Below, in pieces: positions 7,743-16,130 of a DNA stretch of 64,000 nt. The DNA is from an uncultured Erysipelotrichaceae bacterium (GTDB lineage Bacteria > Bacillota_I > Bacilli_A > RF39 > UBA660). The position numbers and the translations under genes were made by a program. The notes beneath the pieces were generated by a model. The model was not told the origin of the DNA. It ran no database searches and was given only the letters and a program-made list of their open reading frames with translations. Location: positions 1 through 64,000 of the forward strand of contig CACWWC010000003.1 in assembly GCA_902764545.1 (NCBI GenBank), given 5' to 3'. The number at the start of each line of letters is the position of its first letter. The first letter of the stretch is position 1.

Positions 7743-9395
7743 ATGAGTAAAATTAAAGTATTTGCTTTAGGCGGATTAAATGAAAACGGTAAGAATATGT
7801 ACGTTGTAAAAGTTAATAATGATATTTTTGTATTAGATGCCGGCTTAAAGTATGACAATGATATAAATTTAGGAATAGACTATATTATTCCTAATATAGA
7901 CTATTTAGTAAAAAATAGAAAAAATATAAAAGGTATTTTTCTAACACACGGACATGAAAGTAATATGGGAGCGATACCGGATATTCTAGAAATAATCCCT
8001 GAAGTCCCTGTATATGGAACAAAATTAACACTAGATTTGGTAAAAAAAGACATTTCTAAAAAAATAATTGATAAAGTTAAATTAATAGAAATAAAACCAC
8101 ATCAAAAAATAGATTTTGGAAAAAACTCAATCTTTCCAATAAGCGTTACACACTCAATTCCTGATGCAGTATGTTATGTGTTATATACACCTGATGGTGC
8201 GATAGTATATACCGGTGACTTTGTCTTTGATTCAACCATGATGGGATCATATAAAACTGATATAGGAAAATTGGCATACGTTGGAAAACAAGGAGTGTTA
8301 TGCCTGTTATGTGAGTCATTTTATGCTGATAAGGTCGGGCATACAAGTCCAAATAATAGAGTAAGTGACTTTATAAGAGAAGTAATTAATAAATCAAAAG
8401 AAAGAATTATCGCAACCGTCTTCCCAGCGCATTACTACAGAATGCAAGAGATATTTAATGAGGTATCAAAAACTCATAGAAAAATAGTTATAATGGGAAA
8501 ACAACTACAAGAAATTATTTATAGTGGTATTGATGATGGATATTTAAGCTTAGATAAAGATAAGATTGGAACCTTGGCAGATTTAGAAAGCAAAAATACT
8601 ATTGTATTAATTTCAGATGAAAAAGAAAAACCTTTTGGAAATTTAGAAAGAATTATTAAGGGCTTTGATAAATATATAAGTATAAAAGATACCGATACAA
8701 TTTTTATTACTGAACCATCATATCCAGGAATTGAAAAAAGATTGGCAGTAATTATGGATGAAATAGCTATGTTAGGTGCAGATGCAATTTGCTTATCAAG
8801 TAAAAAACACCTATTACATCATGCATCTAGAGAAGATCTTATGCTTATGATAAATTTGATGAATCCAAAATACTATTTTCCAGTTAAAGGAGAATATAGA
8901 AATCAATATAACAACGGAGAAATTGCAGAGGAATTAGGCATACCAAAAGAAAATATTATTTTAAAGCTAAATGGTGATGTTTTTGAAATGGTAAATGGAG
9001 AAAATACGAATACAACAGAACATATTGATGTTGATGAAGTATTAATAGATGGAAATAGTCAAGGAGACATCGGAAACTTAGTATTAAAAGATAGAGAAAT
9101 GCTTGGAGAAAATGGAATAGTTATAATAAGCTGTACATTAGATAAAGAAACAAAAGAAGTACTTGGGGGACCAGAAATTTTAACAAGAGGTTTTATCTAT
9201 GTAAAAGAAAGCCAAGATTTATTAGAAGAAACAAAAAAAATATCACGTGAAGTAATAGAATCAAACATTGAAGTAAATACCAAAAGAGTAGATTATTCAA
9301 AAATAAAAAATGAAGTACGTGAAGTACTAGGAAAATTCTTCTATCAACAAACAGAATCAAAACCTATGATTATTACTGTAATACAAGAAGTATAA
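7743..9395 (+). CDS. RNase J paralogue with altered metal motif
   Basis: A 550-residue metallo-beta-lactamase/beta-CASP protein of RNase J architecture. Recognisable are LTHGHESNMGAIP (residues 67-79), NxHSIPD-like THSIPDA, YTGDFVFD, the late HHASREDLMLMINLMNPKY and PVKGEYRNQ, and a C-terminal domain. The key HxHxDH metal motif reads H69-G-H71-E-S73-N74, so two ligands are replaced. The usual beta-CASP STNAE-type segment is also changed (CESFYADKVG). This resembles the poorly active RNase J2 subunit of Bacillus more than J1. ATG 7743 is preceded by AAAGGAG. It probably acts with a second, active RNase J that is not in this window. Confidence 0.85.
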   Translation: MSKIKVFALGGLNENGKNMYVVKVNNDIFVLDAGLKYDNDINLGIDYIIPNIDYLVKNRKNIKGIFLTHGHESNMGAIPDILEIIPEVPVYGTKLTLDLVKKDISKKIIDKVKLIEIKPHQKIDFGKNSIFPISVTHSIPDAVCYVLYTPDGAIVYTGDFVFDSTMMGSYKTDIGKLAYVGKQGVLCLLCESFYADKVGHTSPNNRVSDFIREVINKSKERIIATVFPAHYYRMQEIFNEVSKTHRKIVIMGKQLQEIIYSGIDDGYLSLDKDKIGTLADLESKNTIVLISDEKEKPFGNLERIIKGFDKYISIKDTDTIFITEPSYPGIEKRLAVIMDEIAMLGADAICLSSKKHLLHHASREDLMLMINLMNPKYYFPVKGEYRNQYNNGEIAEELGIPKENIILKLNGDVFEMVNGENTNTTEHIDVDEVLIDGNSQGDIGNLVLKDREMLGENGIVIISCTLDKETKEVLGGPEILTRGFIYVKESQDLLEETKKISREVIESNIEVNTKRVDYSKIKNEVREVLGKFFYQQTESKPMIITVIQEV

Positions 9396-9429
9396 TAAAA
9401 AAGTATATTGCCTTTTATAAGGCATATAT

Positions 9430-9506
9430 GTCTTCGTAGCTCAGCAGGATAGAGCACTGCCCTCCTAAGGCAGGTGTCAGGCGTTCGAATCGCCTCGGGG
9501 ACACCA
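9430..9506 (+). tRNA. tRNA-Arg (CCT)
   Basis: A 77-base cloverleaf. The acceptor GTCTTCG pairs with CGGGGAC, the D arm contains AGCTCAGCAGGAT, the anticodon stem CTGCC/GGCAG encloses CTCCTAA with anticodon CCT (reads AGG), and the T arm has GTTCGAATC. CCA is encoded. It lies 34 bases after the RNase J-like gene. Confidence 0.95.
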
Positions 9507-9515
9507 TATATAAAC

Positions 9516-9546
9516 AAAAGATATGTAAAATTTACATATCTTTTAT
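9516..9546 (+). terminator. Terminator after tRNA-Arg
   Basis: AAAAGATATGTAAA and TTTACATATCTTTT form a perfect 14-base stem around a single A. The compact hairpin with its flanking T run sits 10 bases after the tRNA. Confidence 0.7.
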
Positions 9547-9592
9547 TATTAAATATAAAATGGTATAATTATATAGAGTAGAGGTGATTTGT

Positions 9593-10477
9593 ATAAAAAC
9601 AGAAAAAAATATTTTCACTGCATTTATTCTTAATTTATCATTTTCAGTCTTTGAATTTTTTGGAGGACTATTTACCAATAGTATTGCAATATTATCAGAC
9701 TCCATTCATGATTTAGGTGATGCAATTAGTATAGGTTTATCATACTTTTTAGAAAAAAGAAGTAAAAAGAAACCTAATTACAAGTATACTTATGGATATA
9801 TTAGATATTCTGTTATGGGGAGTCTTATCACAACAATGATATTATTAATAGGTTCAGCTTTCGTAATATATGAATCAGTCAAAAGAATTATTAACCCGGT
9901 AGTAATTAATCACGATGGTATGCTTTTATTTGCAATTTTTGGTGTGATAGTAAATTTAATTGCCGCAAATAAAACAAAAGAAGGAACTTCTCTCAATCAA
10001 AAAGCAGTTAATTTACATATGTTAGAAGATGTTTTTGGTTGGATCATTGTATTAATTGGTTCATTGCTTATAAAGTTTACTGAAATAACTTATGTTGATC
10101 CTATATTATCTATTTTAGTTGCTCTTTTTATAATGTATAATGTTATCAAAAATTTAAAATCAATCGTTGATATCTTTCTTGAAAAAACTCCAGATGACAT
10201 AGACATTAAAGAAATTAAAAAACATCTCCAAGAAGTTGAAGGAGTAATTGATATTCACCATATTCATGTAAGAAGCATAGATGGATTTAACAATTTCGCA
10301 ACACTGCATGCTGTAATAGAAAAATATGATCAAACAATAAAAGTGGAACTAAAAAAAGAGCTAAGGGAACATAATATCATGCATTCAACCATTGAATTAG
10401 AACTTAAAGATGAGAAGTGTGCGGAAACCAAGTGCAAAATTGATAATGTTAAAACTGAATCGCATCACCACCACTAA
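9593..10477 (+). CDS. Cation diffusion facilitator metal exporter
   Basis: A six-helix CDF transporter that exports Zn, Mn, Fe or Cd in exchange for protons. The first metal site is visible in ILSDSIHDLGDA (D-x-x-x-D), a second H/D pair lies in LHMLEDVFGW, and the cytoplasmic domain has the VDIHHIHVR motif. The C-terminal tail is histidine rich (ESHHHH), with cysteines just before it, a likely metal sensor. No ATG fits the start. GAGGTGA (9581-9587) is followed after 5 bases by ATA at 9593, giving the usual KTEKNIF beginning. A GTG at 9584 lies inside the Shine-Dalgarno itself. 294 residues. Confidence 0.9.
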   Translation: MKTEKNIFTAFILNLSFSVFEFFGGLFTNSIAILSDSIHDLGDAISIGLSYFLEKRSKKKPNYKYTYGYIRYSVMGSLITTMILLIGSAFVIYESVKRIINPVVINHDGMLLFAIFGVIVNLIAANKTKEGTSLNQKAVNLHMLEDVFGWIIVLIGSLLIKFTEITYVDPILSILVALFIMYNVIKNLKSIVDIFLEKTPDDIDIKEIKKHLQEVEGVIDIHHIHVRSIDGFNNFATLHAVIEKYDQTIKVELKKELREHNIMHSTIELELKDEKCAETKCKIDNVKTESHHHH

Positions 10478-10481
10478 ATAG

Positions 10482-10513
10482 AATAAGTATATCTTATGAT
10501 ATACTTATTTTTT
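10482..10513. terminator. Bidirectional terminator between convergent genes
   Basis: AATAAGTATATC (10482-10493) pairs perfectly with GATATACTTATT (10498-10509) around TTAT, with T runs on the plus strand. It ends the CDF gene, and the last codons of the minus-strand peptidase gene lie in it. Confidence 0.75.
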
Positions 10514-11482
10514 TATAGATTTAATCTTTTGTCTAGCTTCAGTTAAAGTATGGCTATTTAATCCAACACCATAATTTTTAAACAAATCCTCTATTTTAAT
10601 GTTACCATTTAATGTGTCCATAAAATCATTTGATGCCTTATCAGTATCATCAAGAAACCTTTGAAATAATGCCTCCGCATATAAATAACCAAAACCATAC
10701 GAATATGCTAAATTATCTTTATAATTGTAATATGCATTTTTTATTTTAGTATTAATAAGCCACGGACAATCTCTCTCCATTTCCTTAAGTATAGCCATAG
10801 GTAGAGAATTGTTCTTTTTTGCTGTATTATAAATTTTGTATATTTCTTTAAGTTGCTCAATCCTTTCAGTATAATGCCACACAATGCTATCTAACCTCGT
10901 ATTTTCAATCTTTTTAGTCATATCATTTTGATATTTTAAGAAAAATTCAACAATATATGTTGCGACTTTTTCAGAATAAATTGAGAATATTTCACCATAA
11001 TAAAACTTTTTATTCAAATCAATATTATTCTTAGAGATATGAAAATGAATAAACTCATGAACCAAAGAGACAACACTTGAAGTATTATTGATACTAGGAA
11101 TTTCTACAACAGTAATAATTTTACCGGTCTTTTTATTAAGAGCAGTTAACTTTATTCCCGATAAAATTTCGTTATCATTAGAAAGAGTAACACATCCTAA
11201 AAACTCTTCTATCTCTTGAGTTATTTTATAATCATCACCGAGAATAGTATATATTGCAAGAGTAAAAGCCTCCATAACAGCATCTATCGGCAATTTGTTA
11301 AATTCATTCTGAAAATACGCATTAGGCCTAGATTTAATTGACAAGTCGATAAAAGAATCATAAATAAGTTTAGACTTACTTGATTTAAATTCACTAGGAG
11401 ATAAAATTAATTCTTTCTTGTTAACCTGTTCCATAAATGATAATGCCAAATTTACTTCTGCCTTTTCAAATAAAGTACTCAC
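10505..11482 (-). CDS. HExxH metallopeptidase, M3-like
   Basis: A zinc-peptidase-like protein of 325 residues. It has the HEFIH motif followed about 20 residues later by GEIFSIYSEKVATYIVE, spaced like the third glutamate ligand of M3 peptidases (oligoendopeptidase F type). The C-terminal YSYGFGYLYA also recalls the family's substrate-binding end. It is much shorter than full oligoendopeptidases, so it may be a compact relative. I start it at GTG 11482, since AGAGGTGG lies 5 bases upstream. An ATG 27 bases earlier has no such site. No signal peptide, so cytoplasmic. Confidence 0.65.
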   Translation of the reverse strand: MSTLFEKAEVNLALSFMEQVNKKELILSPSEFKSSKSKLIYDSFIDLSIKSRPNAYFQNEFNKLPIDAVMEAFTLAIYTILGDDYKITQEIEEFLGCVTLSNDNEILSGIKLTALNKKTGKIITVVEIPSINNTSSVVSLVHEFIHFHISKNNIDLNKKFYYGEIFSIYSEKVATYIVEFFLKYQNDMTKKIENTRLDSIVWHYTERIEQLKEIYKIYNTAKKNNSLPMAILKEMERDCPWLINTKIKNAYYNYKDNLAYSYGFGYLYAEALFQRFLDDTDKASNDFMDTLNGNIKIEDLFKNYGVGLNSHTLTEARQKIKSIKK

Positions 11483-11607
11483 AATAACCACCTCTAAAAA
11501 ACAAAGCATATAATAACATAAATCTTCAAAAAAATCAATTTAAATCAACGAAATTAAATTACTATGTTATAATAAAAAAACAAAGAACTTGAAGAAGGTG
11601 GCGTAAA

Positions 11608-12576
11608 ATGAACTTCTACAACGAACTTATAAACCTAACCGATGATGAGATAGAACAACTAGTTAGATACAAAATAGATATGTTGGAACCAACTTCCGAA
11701 GAAACTTTTATAGGTTATGATATAGACTATAATTTTAATAAAGCAGAATCAAAGGATGTCAATGGAACAACAGTATTTGATGTTAATATTAGATGTTTTT
11801 ATCCAGGTTATATAAGCAAAGGGAAAAAAATAATCTTTGGTATGTTCTATGATAGAGAAGGAAATGTAAGTAATAATGGATGTTATTACTACATGGATAC
11901 TGATGACTATATTGTAGATTTTTGTAAGTATATTAAGCAATTTTCGATAGAAAGTGAAGCAGAACTTTTTGAATATATACTAGATTTCTTGCGAGACCAC
12001 TATGGATATATACCTGTGAACAGTAGAGAAGAAATGTTTCGTATGATAGTCAACAGTAAAGAAAAAAATGAAAAACCAATTAACGAACATGGAATATCGT
12101 GGTTCAAAGGGAGAGGGAACGCATTATGTACAGAATATTCTATAATGGCTCAAAATATTTTAAGTATATTTGACATAAGTAGTTATTTAGTAATTGGATC
12201 ACTAAAAATTGGTGCTACAGAAAAAGAGTTACATGCCTACAATATTATTTCTACAAACAATAATGTATTATTAATAGATTTTTCAAATTATGTTAAAGTA
12301 TTTGATCATGATTTTAATAAACTTGCAGTCTCACCGTTTATAGGTGAACTAGATGATATAGAATTAGATGAGGATTTTGTAGATAATTATATATTAAATC
12401 AAAAACCAATGATCTTTGAAAATTATGATTATTATATAATAAATAATACATTAGTAAGAATATCACTTGAAGATAAGAGAACATATTGCTGTGATGGTAT
12501 TATAAATATGAAACAATATAACGAAAAAAATATAAGTGATTGTAAAATATGTGTAAAAACGAATAATATAAACTAA
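11608..12576 (+). CDS. Transglutaminase-like cysteine protein
   Basis: A 322-residue protein with a transglutaminase/protease-type triad in the C-terminal half: C174 in GNALCTEYS, H209 in KELHAYN and D224 in LLIDFSNY, with family-typical spacing. The N-terminal half has no recognised domain. Other C and D residues near the end (CCDG, CKIC) could bind a metal. Substrate is unknown. Members of this fold include proteases, amidases and peptide N-glycanase-like enzymes. GAAGGTGG precedes the ATG. It is a single gene with no signal peptide. Confidence 0.65.
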   Translation: MNFYNELINLTDDEIEQLVRYKIDMLEPTSEETFIGYDIDYNFNKAESKDVNGTTVFDVNIRCFYPGYISKGKKIIFGMFYDREGNVSNNGCYYYMDTDDYIVDFCKYIKQFSIESEAELFEYILDFLRDHYGYIPVNSREEMFRMIVNSKEKNEKPINEHGISWFKGRGNALCTEYSIMAQNILSIFDISSYLVIGSLKIGATEKELHAYNIISTNNNVLLIDFSNYVKVFDHDFNKLAVSPFIGELDDIELDEDFVDNYILNQKPMIFENYDYYIINNTLVRISLEDKRTYCCDGIINMKQYNEKNISDCKICVKTNNIN

Positions 12577-12633
12577 AAATAACACATTTGAATGATACAA
12601 TTAAATAAAATACAGTAGAAATGAGGGATAATA

Positions 12634-13392
12634 ATGTTTAATTTAAAAGGAAGAGTAGCAGTTATAACTGGAGCATCATCTGGTTTAGGTAAACAAATGG
12701 CAAAAGGATTTGCTGAGCAAGGTGCTGATTTAGTTATTTTAGCTAGAAGAATAGAAAGATTAGAAGAATTAAAAACTGAATTGGAGGCAAAAGGTGTTAA
12801 AGTTTTACCTATAAAATGTGATGTGACTAATACTGAAGAGATTAATAGTGCTGCCAAAGAGGCAGAAGATACTTTTGGGAAAGTGGATATCTTAATTAAT
12901 TGTGCTGGATCAGCTAAGAATGCTGGAGTATTAAATATGACAGATGAAGAATGGGATTTTACTATAGCAACTGATCAAACATCAGTATTTAAAATGACTC
13001 GTGCATTTGCTAATATCATGAAAAAAAATAACTACGGAAGAATTATTAATATAGCATCAATGTATGGACTAGTAGGAAACACTGCTCTAGATACAGTAGC
13101 ATATCATTCATCAAAAGGAGGCGTAGTTAACTTCACCCGTGCAGTAGCAGCAGAGCTTGCCAAATATAATATTACATGTAATGCAATTTGCCCAGGATAT
13201 TTTGATACAGAATTGACTCACGAAACATTAATATCAGATGAATTTACAGCATACATGAAAGCAACAGTACCACTAGGAAGATATGGAAATGAAGGCGAAT
13301 TAAACTCAGGAGCAATATTCTTAGCAAGTGATGAAGCAAGTTATGTAACAGGAGTTATTTTGCCAATTGATGGTGGATATACTTGCGTATAA
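12634..13392 (+). CDS. Short-chain dehydrogenase/reductase
   Basis: A 252-residue classical SDR. The nucleotide-binding motif TGASSGLG is at residues 12-19, NCAG at 89-92, catalytic S142 (IASMYG), Y157 and K161 (YHSSK), and the C-terminal ILPIDGGYT. ARR after the second strand favours NADP(H). The overall pattern is closest to gluconate 5-dehydrogenase and 3-oxoacyl-ACP reductase-like enzymes, and the substrate cannot be fixed. ATGAGGGATAATA precedes the ATG. The next gene starts 9 bases later. Confidence 0.9.
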   Translation: MFNLKGRVAVITGASSGLGKQMAKGFAEQGADLVILARRIERLEELKTELEAKGVKVLPIKCDVTNTEEINSAAKEAEDTFGKVDILINCAGSAKNAGVLNMTDEEWDFTIATDQTSVFKMTRAFANIMKKNNYGRIINIASMYGLVGNTALDTVAYHSSKGGVVNFTRAVAAELAKYNITCNAICPGYFDTELTHETLISDEFTAYMKATVPLGRYGNEGELNSGAIFLASDEASYVTGVILPIDGGYTCV

Positions 13393-13401
13393 TTTAAAAA
13401 T

Positions 13402-13938
13402 ATGAACTATAAAATATTAGAATCTAATAAAATAGCCATCTTTGGTTGGCCAGCAACAGGAAAAACCACACTTGGACAATTACTTTCTAGAAAGTTAGGA
13501 ATAAAACTATATTCTCTAGATATAATTAGATGGAAGTACAGTGAAAATGGTATTAAAAATAATGAAAGATTTTTAAAAGACTATAAAAATATAATAAAAA
13601 AAGATAAATGGATTATAGAAGGTAATGCACTAGATTATATTGACTCTAGACTAGAAAAAGCAGACCTTCTAATCTTTTTTGAATCTAATATTGAAGAATG
13701 CATAAAAAATTATACAACAAGAGAAATAAAGGTAAAAAGAAAATTAGAGCAAAGAAAAAACTTTGATAATAAAAAGACAATAAAAAACATTCAAGATTGG
13801 ATAGAAAATAGATATTCCAAAAAGATAGAAAAACTAAGACCCAAGCTAATAAACTATAAAGATAAATTAATTATTGTTCATAATTACAAAGAATTAGATA
13901 AATTAATAGAAAATTTTAATGAACATAAGGATGGCTAA
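13402..13938 (+). CDS. P-loop kinase-like NTPase
   Basis: A 178-residue adenylate-kinase-like P-loop protein (topology-modulation/FlaR type). Walker A is GWPATGKTT at residues 15-23, followed by SLDIIRWK and the acceptor-side WIIEGNALD. A basic lid (RKLEQRKNF) follows. It probably phosphorylates a small molecule. The start codon has no Shine-Dalgarno, and TATAAT (13388-13393) lies only 9 bases upstream, so it may be translated from a leaderless mRNA or coupled to the SDR gene. It is followed after 2 bases by the membrane glycosyltransferase-like gene. Confidence 0.75.
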   Translation: MNYKILESNKIAIFGWPATGKTTLGQLLSRKLGIKLYSLDIIRWKYSENGIKNNERFLKDYKNIIKKDKWIIEGNALDYIDSRLEKADLLIFFESNIEECIKNYTTREIKVKRKLEQRKNFDNKKTIKNIQDWIENRYSKKIEKLRPKLINYKDKLIIVHNYKELDKLIENFNEHKDG

Positions 13939-13940
13939 GT

Positions 13941-15368
13941 ATGAAAAAAATGTTTAAAGATAAAAAACTATATATATTTTTGTTAATAGTACTCCTGTTT
14001 TTTAAAACATTCAGTATTATGAATTATTCTGTAGATACATATTTGCTTTTAGCATCGCCTAAATTGAAGTATGTATATGAGTACTTATCAGCAGGCAGAA
14101 TTTTTACCACAGCCTTTTTCTTTATTCAAGGTTTTTTTCATATTCCAAATATAGTAATGTATATTACTTCATATCTATTAGCAATCATTTTTTCAACACT
14201 TTCAATATATGAACTAAATAAGGTATTAGATAAATATATTTCAAATAAGTTCTTATCAGCCATAATATCAATTGCTATTATTATTAATCCATTTATTATA
14301 GAACTATGGCTTTTTATAGAATCAGGAATTATGATGTTTTCAATTTTTGCCTGTATTAAGGGGTTTAAAAACTTTGACAAATATTTAGAAACTAAAAATA
14401 AATCTTTAATTGGGAAGTCATTTTTATGGATGATTGCTGCATTGTTTTCATATCAGGGAACCATCGCATTATTTGCTTGTCTTTGTGCAATATCAATAAT
14501 AAAAAATTCAAAAAGTAAGAAAAAATTTATAAAAAACAATATTTTGATGTTTATAATATATATAGTTCCAACGATTATTAACTATATATTTATAACTATG
14601 ATAAGTAGGGAAAGGGTAGGTGCAAATCACAATCTAATTAAAGTCATTAAAATGATAATCATTTCTACTAAAGAACAATTAATTAATTGTTTTGGGTTAC
14701 TTCCAAATGGTTTCTACCCAACAATGCTTTTAGTAACATTTGTTATCTTAATTTATTATACAATAAAGAATAAACGAAAAAGAAACTACATGTTATCATT
14801 AATTTATATTACGCTAGTTACATACTTGTTTACAATAGCGCCAGTAATTCCCCAAAATAGTGATAGCCTAATAATGTTTCCAAGAACATCATATGCCTTT
14901 GCTTCATTAATTCCACTGTTATTTATTATTAATAATAAGAATTTAAATATAAAGATAACATCAGCAGTATTGATAGTTCTTCTATCAGTTGAACTATATT
15001 CATTTACAAAAATTGAGATAAATAGATACATTGTTAATTATGAAGACAAACAAATTATTTATCAAATCGAAGATAAGGTTAAAAAGTATGAAGAAGAAAC
15101 TGGCATCAATGTAGAATATTTATCTGTATATAACCAAGAAAACTCTCATATGTTTTACAATGATATAAATGATAATATTAATGTAAGTGCAAAAAATGAA
15201 CAACCAAATTCTACTGCATTATATGTATATTATTCTAATAGAAAAGTAAAAGAAAAAGAACAAAATAATAATATATACAATCTATATTTTAAAAATAAAC
15301 ATTGGCAATATTTTAGTCTAGATCAAGTTGTAATAGTTGGCAATACAATACATTGGTATATATATTAG
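13941..15368 (+). CDS. Multi-pass GtrII-like glucosyltransferase
   Basis: A 475-residue protein with about ten membrane helices and a soluble C-terminal domain of about 110 residues. The N-terminal block with YSVDTYLLLASP and YEYLSAGRIFTTAFFF resembles the Glucos_trans_II family, in which the acidic residue in the first loop and the following GR are conserved. Such proteins move glucosyl residues from a lipid carrier to a surface polymer. AAGGATGG precedes the ATG. The gene is downstream of the P-loop NTPase and ends in a shared terminator. Confidence 0.65.
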   Translation: MKKMFKDKKLYIFLLIVLLFFKTFSIMNYSVDTYLLLASPKLKYVYEYLSAGRIFTTAFFFIQGFFHIPNIVMYITSYLLAIIFSTLSIYELNKVLDKYISNKFLSAIISIAIIINPFIIELWLFIESGIMMFSIFACIKGFKNFDKYLETKNKSLIGKSFLWMIAALFSYQGTIALFACLCAISIIKNSKSKKKFIKNNILMFIIYIVPTIINYIFITMISRERVGANHNLIKVIKMIIISTKEQLINCFGLLPNGFYPTMLLVTFVILIYYTIKNKRKRNYMLSLIYITLVTYLFTIAPVIPQNSDSLIMFPRTSYAFASLIPLLFIINNKNLNIKITSAVLIVLLSVELYSFTKIEINRYIVNYEDKQIIYQIEDKVKKYEEETGINVEYLSVYNQENSHMFYNDINDNINVSAKNEQPNSTALYVYYSNRKVKEKEQNNNIYNLYFKNKHWQYFSLDQVVIVGNTIHWYIY

Positions 15369-15375
15369 ATACAAA

Positions 15376-15404
15376 AAAAGGATTCACTAAATATGAATCC
15401 TTTT
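15376..15404. terminator. Bidirectional terminator
   Basis: AAAAGGATTCA (15376-15386) pairs with TGAATCCTTTT (15394-15404). It serves both the GtrII-like gene and the convergent lipoprotein gene, whose stop codon is at its right edge. Confidence 0.8.
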
Positions 15405-16074
15405 AACATTCTCTTCCATTAATACAAATTGTAAGAGTATGAAAACTATTACCACGATACTCGTTATCAATAAAGTCATCATCTGTATCATATGTAAAAA
15501 CGGTTAACTTTATAGGTGATACAACCTGATCAACTGAATAGCTACTTTGCAGCTTTATTGATGTAATTAAACTATTATCGTTAAATTCGTCTGACTCCAT
15601 ATGAGAATAAAAGCTTTTTCCGAAATTGTTATAATCATCATATAAATAATTCATTAAGTATTCCCACTTATCAAATGTATGATCAGGATTAAAAAAGTTA
15701 TATGAAACATCCTCATTATTTTGCAAAGTAAACTTAATATTAAATCCCATTTTAATATTTGGATATTTAATCCACTCGTCATAAAATGATAAACCAAAAG
15801 CTTTACTGAGCTTAATATTATCATCATTCGATGGATAAATTTGAAAGATACCAATATCTTCTTCGACAACAGGAGTTATATTTATAGTATCTATTCTTTG
15901 TAAAGTGTTACCAGACAATTTATAAATACCAATAGGAGTATTATTTGAATCATTATAATCGTTAGTAACTTCTTCTTTCTTTTGAGGAGATTTTTTTATC
16001 TCTGATACTTTTTTACTTTGAATGCACCCGGCCATAAAAATTATAATCATTATTACAAAAATAAATTTTTTCAT
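15403..16074 (-). CDS. Predicted lipoprotein
   Basis: A 223-residue protein with a lipoprotein signal peptide: MKK, a run of I/V/F/M, then the lipobox MAGC with the modified cysteine at about residue 17. The mature part is charged, rich in N and D, has no known domain and would be anchored on the outer face of the membrane. SPQKKEEVTNDYNDSNNT forms a linker after the anchor. AGAGGTATAT precedes the ATG. It shares a terminator with the convergent membrane gene and may be transcribed from upstream of the acyl-CoA ligase gene or alone. Confidence 0.8.
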   Translation of the reverse strand: MKKFIFVIMIIIFMAGCIQSKKVSEIKKSPQKKEEVTNDYNDSNNTPIGIYKLSGNTLQRIDTINITPVVEEDIGIFQIYPSNDDNIKLSKAFGLSFYDEWIKYPNIKMGFNIKFTLQNNEDVSYNFFNPDHTFDKWEYLMNYLYDDYNNFGKSFYSHMESDEFNDNSLITSIKLQSSYSVDQVVSPIKLTVFTYDTDDDFIDNEYRGNSFHTLTICINGREC

Positions 16075-16130
16075 ATATACCTCTAAAATAAATATAACAA
16101 AAAAATTAGAAATTTAAAATGTAATATTGA

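Noticed and set aside
12573-12857. Minus-strand frame over the start of the SDR gene
   Set aside because: It is a shadow of a strongly recognisable SDR gene and has no Shine-Dalgarno.
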